From: Agrobacterium albertimagni AOL15
GTDB lineage: Bacteria > Pseudomonadota > Alphaproteobacteria > Rhizobiales > Rhizobiaceae
Reading direction: 5' to 3'
DNA length: 64,000 nucleotides
NCBI RefSeq assembly: GCF_000300855.1
Contig: NZ_ALJF01000008.1
Coordinates: 62,001 to 126,000, forward strand
The notes below the pieces were generated by a model, which was given only the letters and a program-made list of their open reading frames with translations, had not been told where the DNA came from and ran no database searches. The position numbers and the translations under genes were made by a program. Shown piece after piece: positions 44,735 through 53,386 of this stretch; position 1 is the stretch's first letter; each line of letters starts with the position of its first letter.

Positions 44735-45822
44735 TACAAGCCCTCCATGGCCTGGCGGCCCTGTTTGCCGAGTAGAAGCATCAGGAAGACGGGCGCGCCG
44801 AGGATCGCGGTGATGATGCCGATCGGCAGTTCTGCCGGTGCGGCGATGGTGCGGGCGACCGTGTCGGCAAGAAGCAGCAAGGCCGCTCCGCCAAGCGCCG
44901 AGGCCGGCAGCAGGAAGCGATGGGACGGGCCGATCGCGAGACGCAGCAGATGCGGCACGACGATGCCGATGAAGCCGATCGAGCCTGCGGCGGCCACGGT
45001 TGCGCCGCAGGCGGCGGCCACAGCGAGGATCGTCATGCGCTTCAGCCGCTGCACGGGCACGCCCATGTGAAACGCGGCAGCATCCCCAAGAATCAGCGCG
45101 TCGAGGCCGCGTGCGACAAAGGGAATGATCGCCAGCACGAAGACAACGAAGGGGAGGATCGCCACGATCTTGGACGTCGTTGCGCCGCTCAGCGAGCCGA
45201 GTGACCAGAAGGTGATGTCGCGCAGCGCCCGGTCATCGGCGATGAAAATCATGAGGCCGGTGGCCGCACCCGTCATGGCGGCGATCGCGATCCCCGAGAG
45301 GATGAGGGCTGTCGTCGATGTCTGGCCGTTACGGGTGGCGATGACGTAGAGCAGGAAAGTGTTGCCGAGACCACCGAGGAAAGCCATCAGCGGCAGGAAC
45401 TGTTCACCGAACACCACCTGCAACGGAAAGAGGAGGGTGGGACCGAGCACAATGGCGATCACGGCGGCGAGTGCCGCCCCGGAGGTGACCCCGACGATGC
45501 CAGGGTCGGCCAGCGGGTTGCGGAAGAGGCCCTGCATCATGGCGCCGGAGACACCCAGCGCTGCGCCGATCAGAAGACCCATGCCGGTGCGTGGAAGGCG
45601 CACGGCTTCCACGATGATTAGATTCTGCTGGTCCATGTCCGCATGATCGCCGGTCAGATAGGTGACCAGATGTGGCAGGCCGACGCCGGTCGGACCGATC
45701 ACGATCGACACGAAGACAGCGACCGTCAGAAGAACAGTCAGCAGGGCAAGAACGACAAACCCGAGAGCGGAGCGATCTCCGTCACGCCTGCCGAGGGTCG
45801 ACATCAGGGCGAGCGTGTTCAC
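44734..45822 (-). CDS. hmuU: Heme ABC transporter permease (FecCD family)
   Basis: Ten-helix permease of the BtuC/FecCD type that carries heme from the binding protein across the inner membrane. 362 residues, GTG start. LPRTGMGLLIGAALGVSGAMMQGLFRNPLADPGIVGVTSGA contains the usual family block (VSGA-MQGLFRNPLADP), repeated in weaker form near the C-terminus (GSIGFIGIVVPHLLRLAIGPSHR). The binding-protein gene hmuT ends 2 nt upstream. Confidence 0.95.
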   Translation of the reverse strand: MNTLALMSTLGRRDGDRSALGFVVLALLTVLLTVAVFVSIVIGPTGVGLPHLVTYLTGDHADMDQQNLIIVEAVRLPRTGMGLLIGAALGVSGAMMQGLFRNPLADPGIVGVTSGAALAAVIAIVLGPTLLFPLQVVFGEQFLPLMAFLGGLGNTFLLYVIATRNGQTSTTALILSGIAIAAMTGAATGLMIFIADDRALRDITFWSLGSLSGATTSKIVAILPFVVFVLAIIPFVARGLDALILGDAAAFHMGVPVQRLKRMTILAVAAACGATVAAAGSIGFIGIVVPHLLRLAIGPSHRFLLPASALGGAALLLLADTVARTIAAPAELPIGIITAILGAPVFLMLLLGKQGRQAMEGL

Positions 45823-45824
45823 GG

Positions 45825-46703
45825 TTACTGCCCTTCCGGATAGAGCATGGCGTTCAGGTCACGGGCGGCGTCGGCAGCACGCGGTCCAAGACCGAGGAGA
45901 TAGAGGCCGTCCATGGTGAGGAAGGCCTTGTTTGCGCCGGCCGGGGTTGCTGCAAGGGCAGGGAGCTCAAAGGCCTTTTCGGCCGTCAGATGCTGGGCGC
46001 CGCCGCTCATCACCAGGATAACGTCGGGGGCTGCGGCAATCACCGCTTCGTCGGTGAGCGGCTTGTATCCGGAGATGGTTGAGACCGCGTTTTCGCCACC
46101 GGCAAGCCGGATCATCGCATCGGCAGAGCTTTCGCTGCCGGCCGCCATGACGCGTCCATTGGCAAGGGAGAGGGCGAACAGCACCTTCTTCTTCGGCCCT
46201 GTTGCGGTCTTCACCTTGTCTTCGATGGCTTTCAGGCTTGCTTCAACCGATGTCGCCAGTGCCTCCGCCTTTTCGGCGCGGCCGATTGCTTGGCCGATAG
46301 CGCGGATCTTGTCGGGGATCGCCGATGTCTCGGGCGGCGAGGGGATGCTGACGAAGTCGAGGCCGCTTGCCTTGAGGATATTGATCGAGTCGACTGGGCC
46401 GGCGCCGGCTTCCGCGATGATCAGATCAGGTTTCTGGGAAAGGACGCCTTCGGCCGAGACCTGGCGGACATAGCCGATGTCAGGCTTTGCAGTTGCTTCT
46501 GGCGGATAGAGGCTCGTCGTGTCGACGGCAACCACCCTGTCACCCTCGCCGAGCGCGTAGATGACCTCCGTCACGGTGCCGCCGATCGCCACGATCCGCT
46601 CGGCATCCTTGGCAGCTGCCGTCTGTGACAGAACGAGCGGTAAGGAAAGGGCGAAAGCGAGGGTGGAGAGGAGCTTGCGGCGGGATGGGCGAATGGACAA
46701 CAT
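45825..46703 (-). CDS. hmuT: Heme ABC transporter substrate-binding protein
   Basis: Periplasmic binding protein that takes heme from the outer-membrane receptor to HmuUV. 292 residues with a signal peptide of about 31 (LLSTLAFALSLPLVLSQTAAA). The mature protein has the class III two-lobe form joined by a long helix; RIVAIGGTVTEVIYALGEGDRVVAVD and TSLYPPEA (Tyr as a candidate heme ligand) are typical of HmuT. First gene of the operon, divergent from the HmuQ-like gene. No hmuS, hmuR or hmuP is present next to it. Confidence 0.94.
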   Translation of the reverse strand: MLSIRPSRRKLLSTLAFALSLPLVLSQTAAAKDAERIVAIGGTVTEVIYALGEGDRVVAVDTTSLYPPEATAKPDIGYVRQVSAEGVLSQKPDLIIAEAGAGPVDSINILKASGLDFVSIPSPPETSAIPDKIRAIGQAIGRAEKAEALATSVEASLKAIEDKVKTATGPKKKVLFALSLANGRVMAAGSESSADAMIRLAGGENAVSTISGYKPLTDEAVIAAAPDVILVMSGGAQHLTAEKAFELPALAATPAGANKAFLTMDGLYLLGLGPRAADAARDLNAMLYPEGQ

Positions 46704-46805
46704 GAATGTGCTCGAACCTATGATCCGGGCGCCCGGAGGCCGGCACGATGCCGCTCTGGATCGCCGATGATGAGAGTGCTCATGTGCGGGAAGCTCCCGA
46801 CATTT

Positions 46806-46828
46806 AACTTGACTGTGCTACACAAGTT
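46806..46828. promoter_or_regulatory. Inverted repeat between the divergent heme operons, RirA-box-like
   Basis: AACTTG (46806-46811) and CAAGTT (46823-46828) flank 11 bases. Inside it TGA-N9-ACA (46810-46824) matches five of the six fixed bases of the RirA iron-responsive box TGA-N9-TCA, and the minus strand reads TGT-N9-TCA. Placement between hmuTUV and the monooxygenase gene suits iron control of both, but the factor is inferred. Confidence 0.5.
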
Positions 46829-46949
46829 TAAATAGGAAGGCAACAGATCGCGGTTGTTCCAGACGGTCGGATTTCGGGGTAAACTCGTCAGCCGAGCCCA
46901 TGCCGACCGCGACGATCAGATCTTGTCTTGCAAAGAGGGAAACAGACCC

Positions 46950-47294
46950 ATGTACATCGCCATGAACCGTTTTCGCGTCGTCCCGGGCTTCGAGGAAGCC
47001 TTCGAAAACCAGTGGAAGGCCCGCGAAGGCCGGCTCGCAGAAATGCCGGGTTACATCGAATTCCACATGCTGAAGGGCCCGAAGGCCGAAGACCATACGC
47101 TGTATGCCTCGCACACCGTCTGGGAGACCCATGCCCATTTCGTCGCCTGGACCAAGTCGGAACAGTTCCGCGCCGCCCATGCCCGCGCTGGCGAAAGCAA
47201 GGTACAGTATCTCTCCGGTCCGCATTTCGAGGGCTTCGACGTCATCATCCACGAAGACCGCTCGGGCAAGCGCTCGGCTTCCGAAGCCGCGTGA
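46950..47294 (+). CDS. Antibiotic-biosynthesis-monooxygenase-fold heme oxygenase, IsdG/HmuQ-like
   Basis: 114-residue ferredoxin-like protein of the ABM/IsdG family, which opens the heme ring to release iron. ATG at MYIAMNRFRVVPGFEEAFE; AAAGAGGGA lies 9 nt upstream. Family pattern: NRFRV at the N-terminus, EMPGYIEFHMLKGP, TVWETHAHFVAWTKSEQFRAAHA with His and Trp near the expected heme face (about residues 62-80), and GPHFEGFDVI. In Bradyrhizobium, HmuQ/HmuD are enzymes of this kind next to heme uptake genes. Divergent from hmuTUV; hutX follows after 7 nt. Confidence 0.88.
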   Translation: MYIAMNRFRVVPGFEEAFENQWKAREGRLAEMPGYIEFHMLKGPKAEDHTLYASHTVWETHAHFVAWTKSEQFRAAHARAGESKVQYLSGPHFEGFDVIIHEDRSGKRSASEAA

Positions 47295-47301
47295 GGCTCT
47301 T

Positions 47302-47820
47302 ATGGACACGTTGACGCAAAGCAACGGTGACAGACGCGAGCGGGCGCTGGCGGCACTTGCCGAAAAGCCTGACGGTGTGATCGAACAGATCGCTGCCAAG
47401 GCCGAGGTGACGCCTGCCGAGGTGCTCGCCATCCTGCCGGAAGGGGCCGCCGTAGTGGTGCCTTCCGACCAGTGGGAGCCGATCTGGAAGGATCTCACCT
47501 TGTGGGGCGAGATCCTGATGATCGTCCATACTGACGACATCGTGCTCGAAGTCGAGGGCAGTCTGCCCGAAGGCAGTGAGGGGCATGGCTGGTTCAACAT
47601 CCATGGCGACAGCCCGATCGGCGGTCACATCCGCAAGGAACGCTGCGTCTCGATCGCTTTCGTCGATCGCGGTTTCCATGGTCGCCGCTCCTGCTCTGTG
47701 TGGTTCATGAATGCCGACGGAAAGGCCATGTTCAAGGTCTTCGTCCGTCGCGACAAGGAGCGCAATCTTCTGGAAGAGCAGGTTGCCCGCTTCGAAGCTT
47801 TGCGGCAGACCGTCGCCTGA
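47302..47820 (+). CDS. hutX: Heme utilisation cytosolic carrier HutX/HuvX
   Basis: Cytosolic heme-binding protein that receives incoming heme and passes it to a heme-degrading enzyme, here probably the IsdG-like product just upstream. 172 residues; GTGAGG precedes the ATG. Family text: PEGAAVVVPSDQWEPIWKDLTLWGEILMIVHTDDIVLEVEGSLPEGSEGHGWFNIHG is here summarised by its key parts WGEILMIVHT and GHGWFNIHG, followed by GGHIRKERCVSIAFVDR. It resembles the C-terminal half of HmuS/HemS. Same operon as the monooxygenase. Confidence 0.9.
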   Translation: MDTLTQSNGDRRERALAALAEKPDGVIEQIAAKAEVTPAEVLAILPEGAAVVVPSDQWEPIWKDLTLWGEILMIVHTDDIVLEVEGSLPEGSEGHGWFNIHGDSPIGGHIRKERCVSIAFVDRGFHGRRSCSVWFMNADGKAMFKVFVRRDKERNLLEEQVARFEALRQTVA

Positions 47821-47832
47821 CGGATATAGTCG

Positions 47833-47867
47833 ACCCGCCGGACCGTCAGGGACGGCGGGTTCTTCCA
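47833..47867 (+). terminator. Probable terminator after hutX
   Basis: ACCCGCCG (47833-47840) and CGGCGGGT (47853-47860) form a perfect 8-bp stem, followed by the T-rich TTCTTCC, 12 nt after the hutX stop. Confidence 0.55.
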
Positions 47868-47940
47868 TTAAGCCCTTCTTTCTTTTGCCTTTAACTGGAT
47901 CTATTGTCCTGCGGAATTCCATCACGCACTGGGCCTCGTT

Positions 47941-50541
47941 TTGATCCGTTTCCGTTCGCTTTCTTTCGCCGTCGCGCTCAGCCTGCTGGCGGCGGGTTCT
48001 TCTTTGGTGCTCACGCCACACACCGCTCTGGCACAGGACAGTGGTGCCGCGCCGGCGGTGACTGAGCCGGCGCCGGTTGAAGCGCCGGAGGCGCCACAGT
48101 CACAACCGGAGACGGCGGCCCCTGTCGCACCACCGGCCGCAGCCCCGGTCGCTGCGCCACCGCAACGCGACGAGCAGATCGTCGCTGCCGAACGGCGCGT
48201 CGAAGAAGCCCGCGCACGCCTGACCGGGCTGCGTGAGCAGGTGGAGAAAAACCTCCAGGAAGATGGCGTCCTTGCAGACCTAAAGGTCCAGTCCGACGCG
48301 CTGGTCCGCGAGGCGCTGGCGATCACCGTCGATTTGCGTCCGCGGATCGATGCCATTCAGGGACGGTTGACGGAACTGGGCGCGCCGCCCGCCGAGGGGC
48401 AGCCGGGCGAAAGTGCGAGCGTCGCGGATGAACGGTCGCGCCTCAACGCCGCGCGGGCGGAAGTCAATGCGCTCACCGGCCAGGCCGAGGATCTGTCGAT
48501 CGAGGCGAAGACGCTATCCGACCGTATCTCCGACACGCGCCGGGCGCTGTTCACCAGCCGCCTGCTTGAGCATACCGACATCAATGGCAGCGTGCTCCAG
48601 GATGCACTCCAGTCCTTCTCCGCCGATGTGGCGCGGGTTCAGCGAAGCATCACGAGCTGGCTGAGCTTCGTTTTCAAGTTCAAGGCCTTGCCGCTGGCCA
48701 TTGCTGTATTTTTGTCGATGGCCCTGGCGTCGCTGATCCTGTTTGTCGAGTACCGCCTGTTCGGACGGATCAATCGGCGCGATCCGACCATCGAGGCACC
48801 CTCCTATCTCAGCCGATTCTCGGTCGCCTTCTTCTCGACGATCCTCCCGTCGCTGGCGCTCAGCTTCTTTCTGGCTTCCACCTATTTCCTGCTCGACACG
48901 TTCAATGTGCTGAGAACCGACATCGCTCCGATCGTCGCGTCGGTCTTTGCATTGATCGGTCTCGTCTTCTTCGTCATGGCGATTTCAAGAGCGGTGCTTG
49001 CGCCCGCGGCGCCCCATTGGCGGCTGGTCAAGCTGTCGAACAAGGGCGCGCGCGACCTCAGCATCGCGATCTTCCTGATGGCGCTGGTCAACGGTCTCGA
49101 CTACGTCGTGTCGGTGATGAACGAGACCTACAGCTCGCCGGTCGTGCTGACTGTGATGCGCAGCTTTGCCTCCTCCGTCGTCATCGGCCTGTTGCTGTTC
49201 TTCGTATCCTTCCTGCGGCCGGTGCTCGCCGAAACGGGCGATCCTTCGGTGCGGGGCCGTCCCTGGCCGCGGGCGGTGTCGATCACGCTTCGGATTGTCG
49301 GTGCCGTGCTGATCCTTGCGGCTGCCATCGGCTATGTCGGGCTTGCGCGCTTCCTCGCGACCCAGATCGTGCTCACGGGCGCGGTCCTAGCAACGATGTA
49401 TATCGGCATCCTGACCGGCAAGGCTATCTCCGCGCCCAATCAGTTCGGCGAAACCAGGGTCGGTCGGTTCATCGGCCGCCGTTTCCGCCTCTCGGCCGTT
49501 GGACTCGACCAGAGCGGCATCGGCGCCGGTCTGGTCATCTACGCCTTTGCGCTCGTGACCGGCATTCCGCTCATCCTGATGTCCTGGGGGTTCCAGCCGC
49601 GAGATCTGCAGCTCTGGCTCTTCAACCTGTTCACCGAGATCAATGTCGGCACGATCCGCATCTCGATCTTCGGCATTCTCGGCGGCGTCCTGCTGTTTGT
49701 TGGCGGCCTTGTCGTGACGCGCTGGTTCCAGAAGTGGCTGGACGGCAATGTCATGGCGCGCAGCCATATCGACGGCGGCGTGCGCAATTCGGTGAAGACC
49801 GGTGTCGGTTATCTCGGGACCGGCATTGCGGGCATCATCGGTATTTCGGCAGCCGGCATCGATCTCTCCAGTCTGGCGCTCGTGGCCGGTGCGCTCTCTC
49901 TCGGTATCGGCTTTGGCCTGCAGAACATCGTCTCCAACTTCGTCTCCGGCCTGATCCTGCTGGTCGAGCGACCTTTCAAGGTCGGCGACCACGTGATCAC
50001 TGGCGTCAATGAAGGCATCGTCAAGCGTATCTCGGTTCGCGCGACCGAAATCGAGACCTTCCGGCGCCAGTCGATCATCGTGCCGAATTCCGAGCTTATC
50101 AATGCGCCGCTCGGTAACTGGACCCATCGCAACCGCATGCAGCGCTCCGAGGTCCCGGTAAGCGTGGCCTACGATGCCGATCCGCAGGAGGTGATCGATG
50201 TGCTCCTGGCCGTGGTCAACGAGCGGTCCGACGTCCTGCGCAATCCCGAGCCGCATGTGGAGTTCCTGCGCTTCGGCGCATCCTCGCTCGATTTCGAACT
50301 GCGTTTTCATCTCGCAGACATCGCTGACGGTCTGCGTGTGCGAAACGAGGTCCGTATCGAGATCCTCAGACGTTTCCGCGCCCGCGACATCGTCATGCCC
50401 TATCCGCATCAGGACGTCATGCTGCATATCCAGGAGCAGGACCGGCAAGCTCTTGTCCGGCGCAAAGCCCGGGCGGACGATAGGCCTGAGGTCTCAGAGG
50501 AATTGTCTCCGGCGCCGGATGATGACAAACTCCTGCCATGA
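47941..50541 (+). CDS. Large mechanosensitive ion channel, MscS family with DUF3772
   Basis: Inner-membrane tension-gated channel that vents solutes on osmotic downshock. 866 residues, starting at TTG because the next residues form a good signal peptide (about 1-32, ending HTALAQ). A Pro/Ala-rich linker and helical periplasmic region with DUF3772 character follow (about 75-215), then about ten membrane helices (215-600). The MscS core is at the C-terminus: pore helix ISAAGIDLSSLALVAGALSLGIGFGLQNIVSNFVSG (key parts ALSLGIGFGLQNIVSNF), ERPFKVGDHV and the cytoplasmic beta/alpha-beta domains. No partner gene. Confidence 0.93.
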   Translation: MIRFRSLSFAVALSLLAAGSSLVLTPHTALAQDSGAAPAVTEPAPVEAPEAPQSQPETAAPVAPPAAAPVAAPPQRDEQIVAAERRVEEARARLTGLREQVEKNLQEDGVLADLKVQSDALVREALAITVDLRPRIDAIQGRLTELGAPPAEGQPGESASVADERSRLNAARAEVNALTGQAEDLSIEAKTLSDRISDTRRALFTSRLLEHTDINGSVLQDALQSFSADVARVQRSITSWLSFVFKFKALPLAIAVFLSMALASLILFVEYRLFGRINRRDPTIEAPSYLSRFSVAFFSTILPSLALSFFLASTYFLLDTFNVLRTDIAPIVASVFALIGLVFFVMAISRAVLAPAAPHWRLVKLSNKGARDLSIAIFLMALVNGLDYVVSVMNETYSSPVVLTVMRSFASSVVIGLLLFFVSFLRPVLAETGDPSVRGRPWPRAVSITLRIVGAVLILAAAIGYVGLARFLATQIVLTGAVLATMYIGILTGKAISAPNQFGETRVGRFIGRRFRLSAVGLDQSGIGAGLVIYAFALVTGIPLILMSWGFQPRDLQLWLFNLFTEINVGTIRISIFGILGGVLLFVGGLVVTRWFQKWLDGNVMARSHIDGGVRNSVKTGVGYLGTGIAGIIGISAAGIDLSSLALVAGALSLGIGFGLQNIVSNFVSGLILLVERPFKVGDHVITGVNEGIVKRISVRATEIETFRRQSIIVPNSELINAPLGNWTHRNRMQRSEVPVSVAYDADPQEVIDVLLAVVNERSDVLRNPEPHVEFLRFGASSLDFELRFHLADIADGLRVRNEVRIEILRRFRARDIVMPYPHQDVMLHIQEQDRQALVRRKARADDRPEVSEELSPAPDDDKLLP

Positions 50542-50543
50542 AC

Positions 50544-50577
50544 GCCCCATTCAGCCGCCATTCAGGCGAAATGGGGC
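50544..50577. terminator. Inverted repeat after the MscS gene
   Basis: GCCCCATT (50544-50551) pairs with AATGGGGC (50570-50577), with an inner CGCC/GGCG stem (50556-50559 with 50565-50568). No T-run follows, so a Rho-independent role is doubtful. Confidence 0.4.
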
Positions 50578-50651
50578 ACTAGAGGGGCAGGAGCGGTCGG
50601 AAGTGTACCGGGCGCGGTTGAGAGGACGGAGCTTTTCGCTCCGCTATCGGC

Positions 50652-50924
50652 ATGAAGCAGTTCTATGCGCAGCTGGTTGTCTTGGTGGTTGGTAGCCTGA
50701 TGGCGGGGCCAACACTGGCAGCCTCGGTGCTGAATACCGGCAGCTCGGCCGTGGTTATCGTCGTGGTCGAGGAAGGCACCCGAACCGAGATTTCGCTCGA
50801 TGCCGGGGGCTCCGACACGATCTGCGCCTCCGGTTGTTTTCTGACCCTGCCCAACGGTGACCGAATCGGGCTCACCGGCGAAGAAACCGTCGAAATCAAA
50901 GATGGTGTCGCCACCATCAAGTGA
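50652..50924 (+). CDS. Small exported hypothetical protein
   Basis: 90 residues with a signal peptide (about 1-23, ending PTLAAS). The mature part is beta-rich: VLNTGSSAVVIVVVEEGTRTEISLDAGGSDTICASGCFLTLPNG, with one Cys pair (CASGC) that may form a disulfide. I recognise no family, though the sequence looks like a conserved rhizobial periplasmic protein. It stands alone between the MscS gene and the response regulators. Confidence 0.65.
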   Translation: MKQFYAQLVVLVVGSLMAGPTLAASVLNTGSSAVVIVVVEEGTRTEISLDAGGSDTICASGCFLTLPNGDRIGLTGEETVEIKDGVATIK

Positions 50925-51075
50925 GTGGTTCTGACCTCGCTCGCCAGGATACCTGGATATTCTTGAATGCTTAACTATGCGGGGTTGTTGATGCAGGCCA
51001 AGGGCCTGAGTTAACGCTTCCGCAAAGGGCCTTTGTTAGATGTCTTACAAATAAACAAGACAGTGAAGGCTGGTC

Positions 51076-51900
51076 ATGGCAGTTCTCGGTATTTCTGGAA
51101 TGCAGTATTCGGGAGAAACCTTTCCCGATGTTCGGATCGTTCTCGGAGAGGACTCGAATGTCTTCACCCAGATGATCAGTCAGCGCCTCAAGGAGCTGAT
51201 GGGCGTCGACATCGAGATCTGCCGAACCTTCGAAGATCTGCAAATGGCCAACGAGCTGTCGGATGAACCGGTGAAGCTGGCGATTTCGAACATCAACCTG
51301 CCCGGTGCCGAAAACGGCGAAGCGCTCGAGTATCTAATCGACTGCAACATCCCGACCGTCGTCTTCACGGGCACGTTCCAGGATGAGATGCGCGAAAAGC
51401 TGCTCGCCAAGGACATTGTCGACTACATCCTCAAGGACAACGTCTTTGCCGTCGAAATGTTGGCGGAGTCGGTCTATCGCTTCCTGACCAACCACCGTCA
51501 CCACGTTCTGATCGTCGACGACAGCCCGACCGCACGCGCCCTTCTGTCCAGCCGCCTGCGTCGCTACAATTTCCGTGTCAGCCTTGCCGAGAGTGGCGCC
51601 AAGGCCATCGAGATCCTGAAGGCCAATCCGGATATCGGCCTCGTGGTCACCGACTACAACATGCCCGATATCGACGGTTTCGAGCTGACGCGACGCATCC
51701 GATCGGTGCGCGGGTCGCATGAACTGCGAATCATCGGCGTCTCGTCGTCGACCAACCGCCTGTTGTCGGCCCGCTTCCTGAAGGTCGGCGGAAACGACTT
51801 CATGCTGCGTCCGTTCATCGATGAAGAGTTCTACTGCCGCGTGAACCAGAACCTCGATACGCTTGTTCAGATTAAAGCGGCGCAAGCCCGCAAAAAATAG
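51076..51900 (+). CDS. Double-receiver response regulator, first receiver lacking its Asp
   Basis: 274 residues made of two CheY-like receivers and no output domain. The first (about residues 18-140) has GED for the acidic pair, Thr in VVFTG and Lys in ILKDN, but the phosphoacceptor position is Asn72 (SNINLPG where the neighbour has VDLNLPG). The second (about 143-265) is intact with Asp193 in VTDYNMPD. Alignment with the next gene shows the two are paralogues that differ by the GGDEF domain. It probably acts by protein contact rather than DNA binding. Confidence 0.9.
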   Translation: MAVLGISGMQYSGETFPDVRIVLGEDSNVFTQMISQRLKELMGVDIEICRTFEDLQMANELSDEPVKLAISNINLPGAENGEALEYLIDCNIPTVVFTGTFQDEMREKLLAKDIVDYILKDNVFAVEMLAESVYRFLTNHRHHVLIVDDSPTARALLSSRLRRYNFRVSLAESGAKAIEILKANPDIGLVVTDYNMPDIDGFELTRRIRSVRGSHELRIIGVSSSTNRLLSARFLKVGGNDFMLRPFIDEEFYCRVNQNLDTLVQIKAAQARKK

Positions 51901-51942
51901 GTGCGACTTATAATTAAGGTCGCTAGTGTTCTGCCGAGGGAG

Positions 51943-51965
51943 GAGGTCGCTTGTTGAGCGACCTC
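51943..51965 (+). other. Strong hairpin upstream of the PleD-like gene
   Basis: GAGGTCGCT and AGCGACCTC form a perfect 9-bp stem with a 5-nt loop, 21 nt before the predicted ATG of the next gene. There is no T-run. It would be part of the 5' untranslated region and could affect translation or mRNA stability. Confidence 0.5.
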
Positions 51966-51985
51966 GGGAATGCGGCGGATATTTT

Positions 51986-53308
51986 ATGTATTTTTCTGAT
52001 CAGATTGACACCAAGCAGACTGTAGTTGGTTCAAAACGTGCGGAGCAGGGCCGGGTCCTCATCATTGAGGATTCCCGCGCAGTCTCGTCCGTCATGCGCC
52101 ACCGATTGGAAAACGACTTTTTCTGCCAGGTTACTCAGTGTGCCTCGGCGGATGTCTTCCGAGAGGTGATGCGCGGCCCCGACACGTTCGACGTGGCGGT
52201 TGTCGATCTCAACCTGCCTGGTGCATCGGACGGCGAGATCCTCGATGCCGTGATTGCGCAGGGGATCCCGGCGGTCGTGTTCACCGCCGACTTCAATCGT
52301 GACCTGCGCGAACGTCTGCTGCAAAAGGGCGTGGCCGACTACCACGTCAAGAACAATGAAGGCGCGATCGATCTCGTCGTCTCGTCCGTCCTGCGTCTTC
52401 TCGGCAATCGACAGGTCGGCGTGCTCGTCGTCGACGACCTGCCTTCGGCCCGGGCGATGCTGGCCGACCTCTTGCGTGTGCAAAAATTCCAGGTCTACGA
52501 GGCGTCGACGGGATATCAGGCCATGGATATCCTGGTGCGTCAGCCGCATATCGAGCTCGTGATCACCGACTACAACATGCCCGACATGGACGGCTACGAA
52601 CTGACACGCCGGATCCGTCGCGACCACAACAGCGACCGTCTCCGGATCATCGGTATATCCTCGTCGGCCGACCGGCTGCTTTCGGCAAGCTTCCTAAAGG
52701 CAGGCGCGAACGACTTCGTCTACCGTCCCTATGTCATCGAGGAGTTGCAGTGCCGCATCCAGCACAATATCGAGACGCTTGCGCAGCTCCGGCAGCTCCG
52801 CGTGGCCGCGTTTAGCGATTATCTCACGGGCTTGCCCAATCGCCGCTACTTCTTCGACGAGGGGCCGGCGCAAGTGGCGGGACGTCTGGAGCGCGGCGAG
52901 CCATGCTGCATCGCCATGCTCGACATCGATCACTTCAAGAAGCTCAACGATACCTATGGCCATGAAATCGGCGACCGGGTTCTGCAGGCAGTGGGTGCCA
53001 AGCTCGCCCGCCGGCTCGACGGCAGCGGTCACCTTCTGGCGCGGCTCGGGGGCGAGGAGTTCAGCGTCTTGATGTTGGGTCTCGATGTCGAGAAGGGCTC
53101 AGCCCTCTGCGAGACATTGCGGCGCGAGATCGAGAGCCTGCGGGTGGCGCTCGACGATCACGATATCAGCGTCACCATCTCGATCGGGCTTGCGGAAATC
53201 GCCGGACGGGAGAGTTTCAGCAATTATCTCGCCGCGGCCGACCAGTTGCTTTATCTCGCAAAGAGCTACGGCCGAAACCGAGTTTATTCCGAGACCATGC
53301 TTTCCTGA
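51986..53308 (+). CDS. PleD-like response regulator, REC-REC-GGDEF
   Basis: Diguanylate cyclase controlled by phosphorylation. Start at MYFSDQIDTKQTVV; a GTG 60 nt upstream is an alternative but would place the hairpin in the coding part. Receivers: residues about 22-140 with Asp74 (VVDLNLPG) and about 144-262 with Asp195 (ITDYNMPD). The GGDEF domain covers about 275-440 with active GGEEF at 355-359 (ARLGGEEFSVLML) and DHFKKLNDTYGHEIGD. Layout and length (440 aa) are those of PleD, which guides the swarmer-to-stalked switch in Caulobacter and polar differentiation in rhizobia. Confidence 0.93.
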   Translation: MYFSDQIDTKQTVVGSKRAEQGRVLIIEDSRAVSSVMRHRLENDFFCQVTQCASADVFREVMRGPDTFDVAVVDLNLPGASDGEILDAVIAQGIPAVVFTADFNRDLRERLLQKGVADYHVKNNEGAIDLVVSSVLRLLGNRQVGVLVVDDLPSARAMLADLLRVQKFQVYEASTGYQAMDILVRQPHIELVITDYNMPDMDGYELTRRIRRDHNSDRLRIIGISSSADRLLSASFLKAGANDFVYRPYVIEELQCRIQHNIETLAQLRQLRVAAFSDYLTGLPNRRYFFDEGPAQVAGRLERGEPCCIAMLDIDHFKKLNDTYGHEIGDRVLQAVGAKLARRLDGSGHLLARLGGEEFSVLMLGLDVEKGSALCETLRREIESLRVALDDHDISVTISIGLAEIAGRESFSNYLAAADQLLYLAKSYGRNRVYSETMLS

Positions 53309-53386
53309 TCTGAATTCCATTGCGCTCTGGTCGTGCCGCTGGTGCGTGCCTATATGTGTCCGACCTTCCGCAGCCCGGAGTGTCAA

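Noticed and set aside
46740..46800. Small frame of 21 codons upstream of hmuT, considered as hmuP
   Set aside because: Its sequence (MSTLIIGDPERHRAGLRAPGS) does not resemble HemP/HmuP, and it is shorter than that family.
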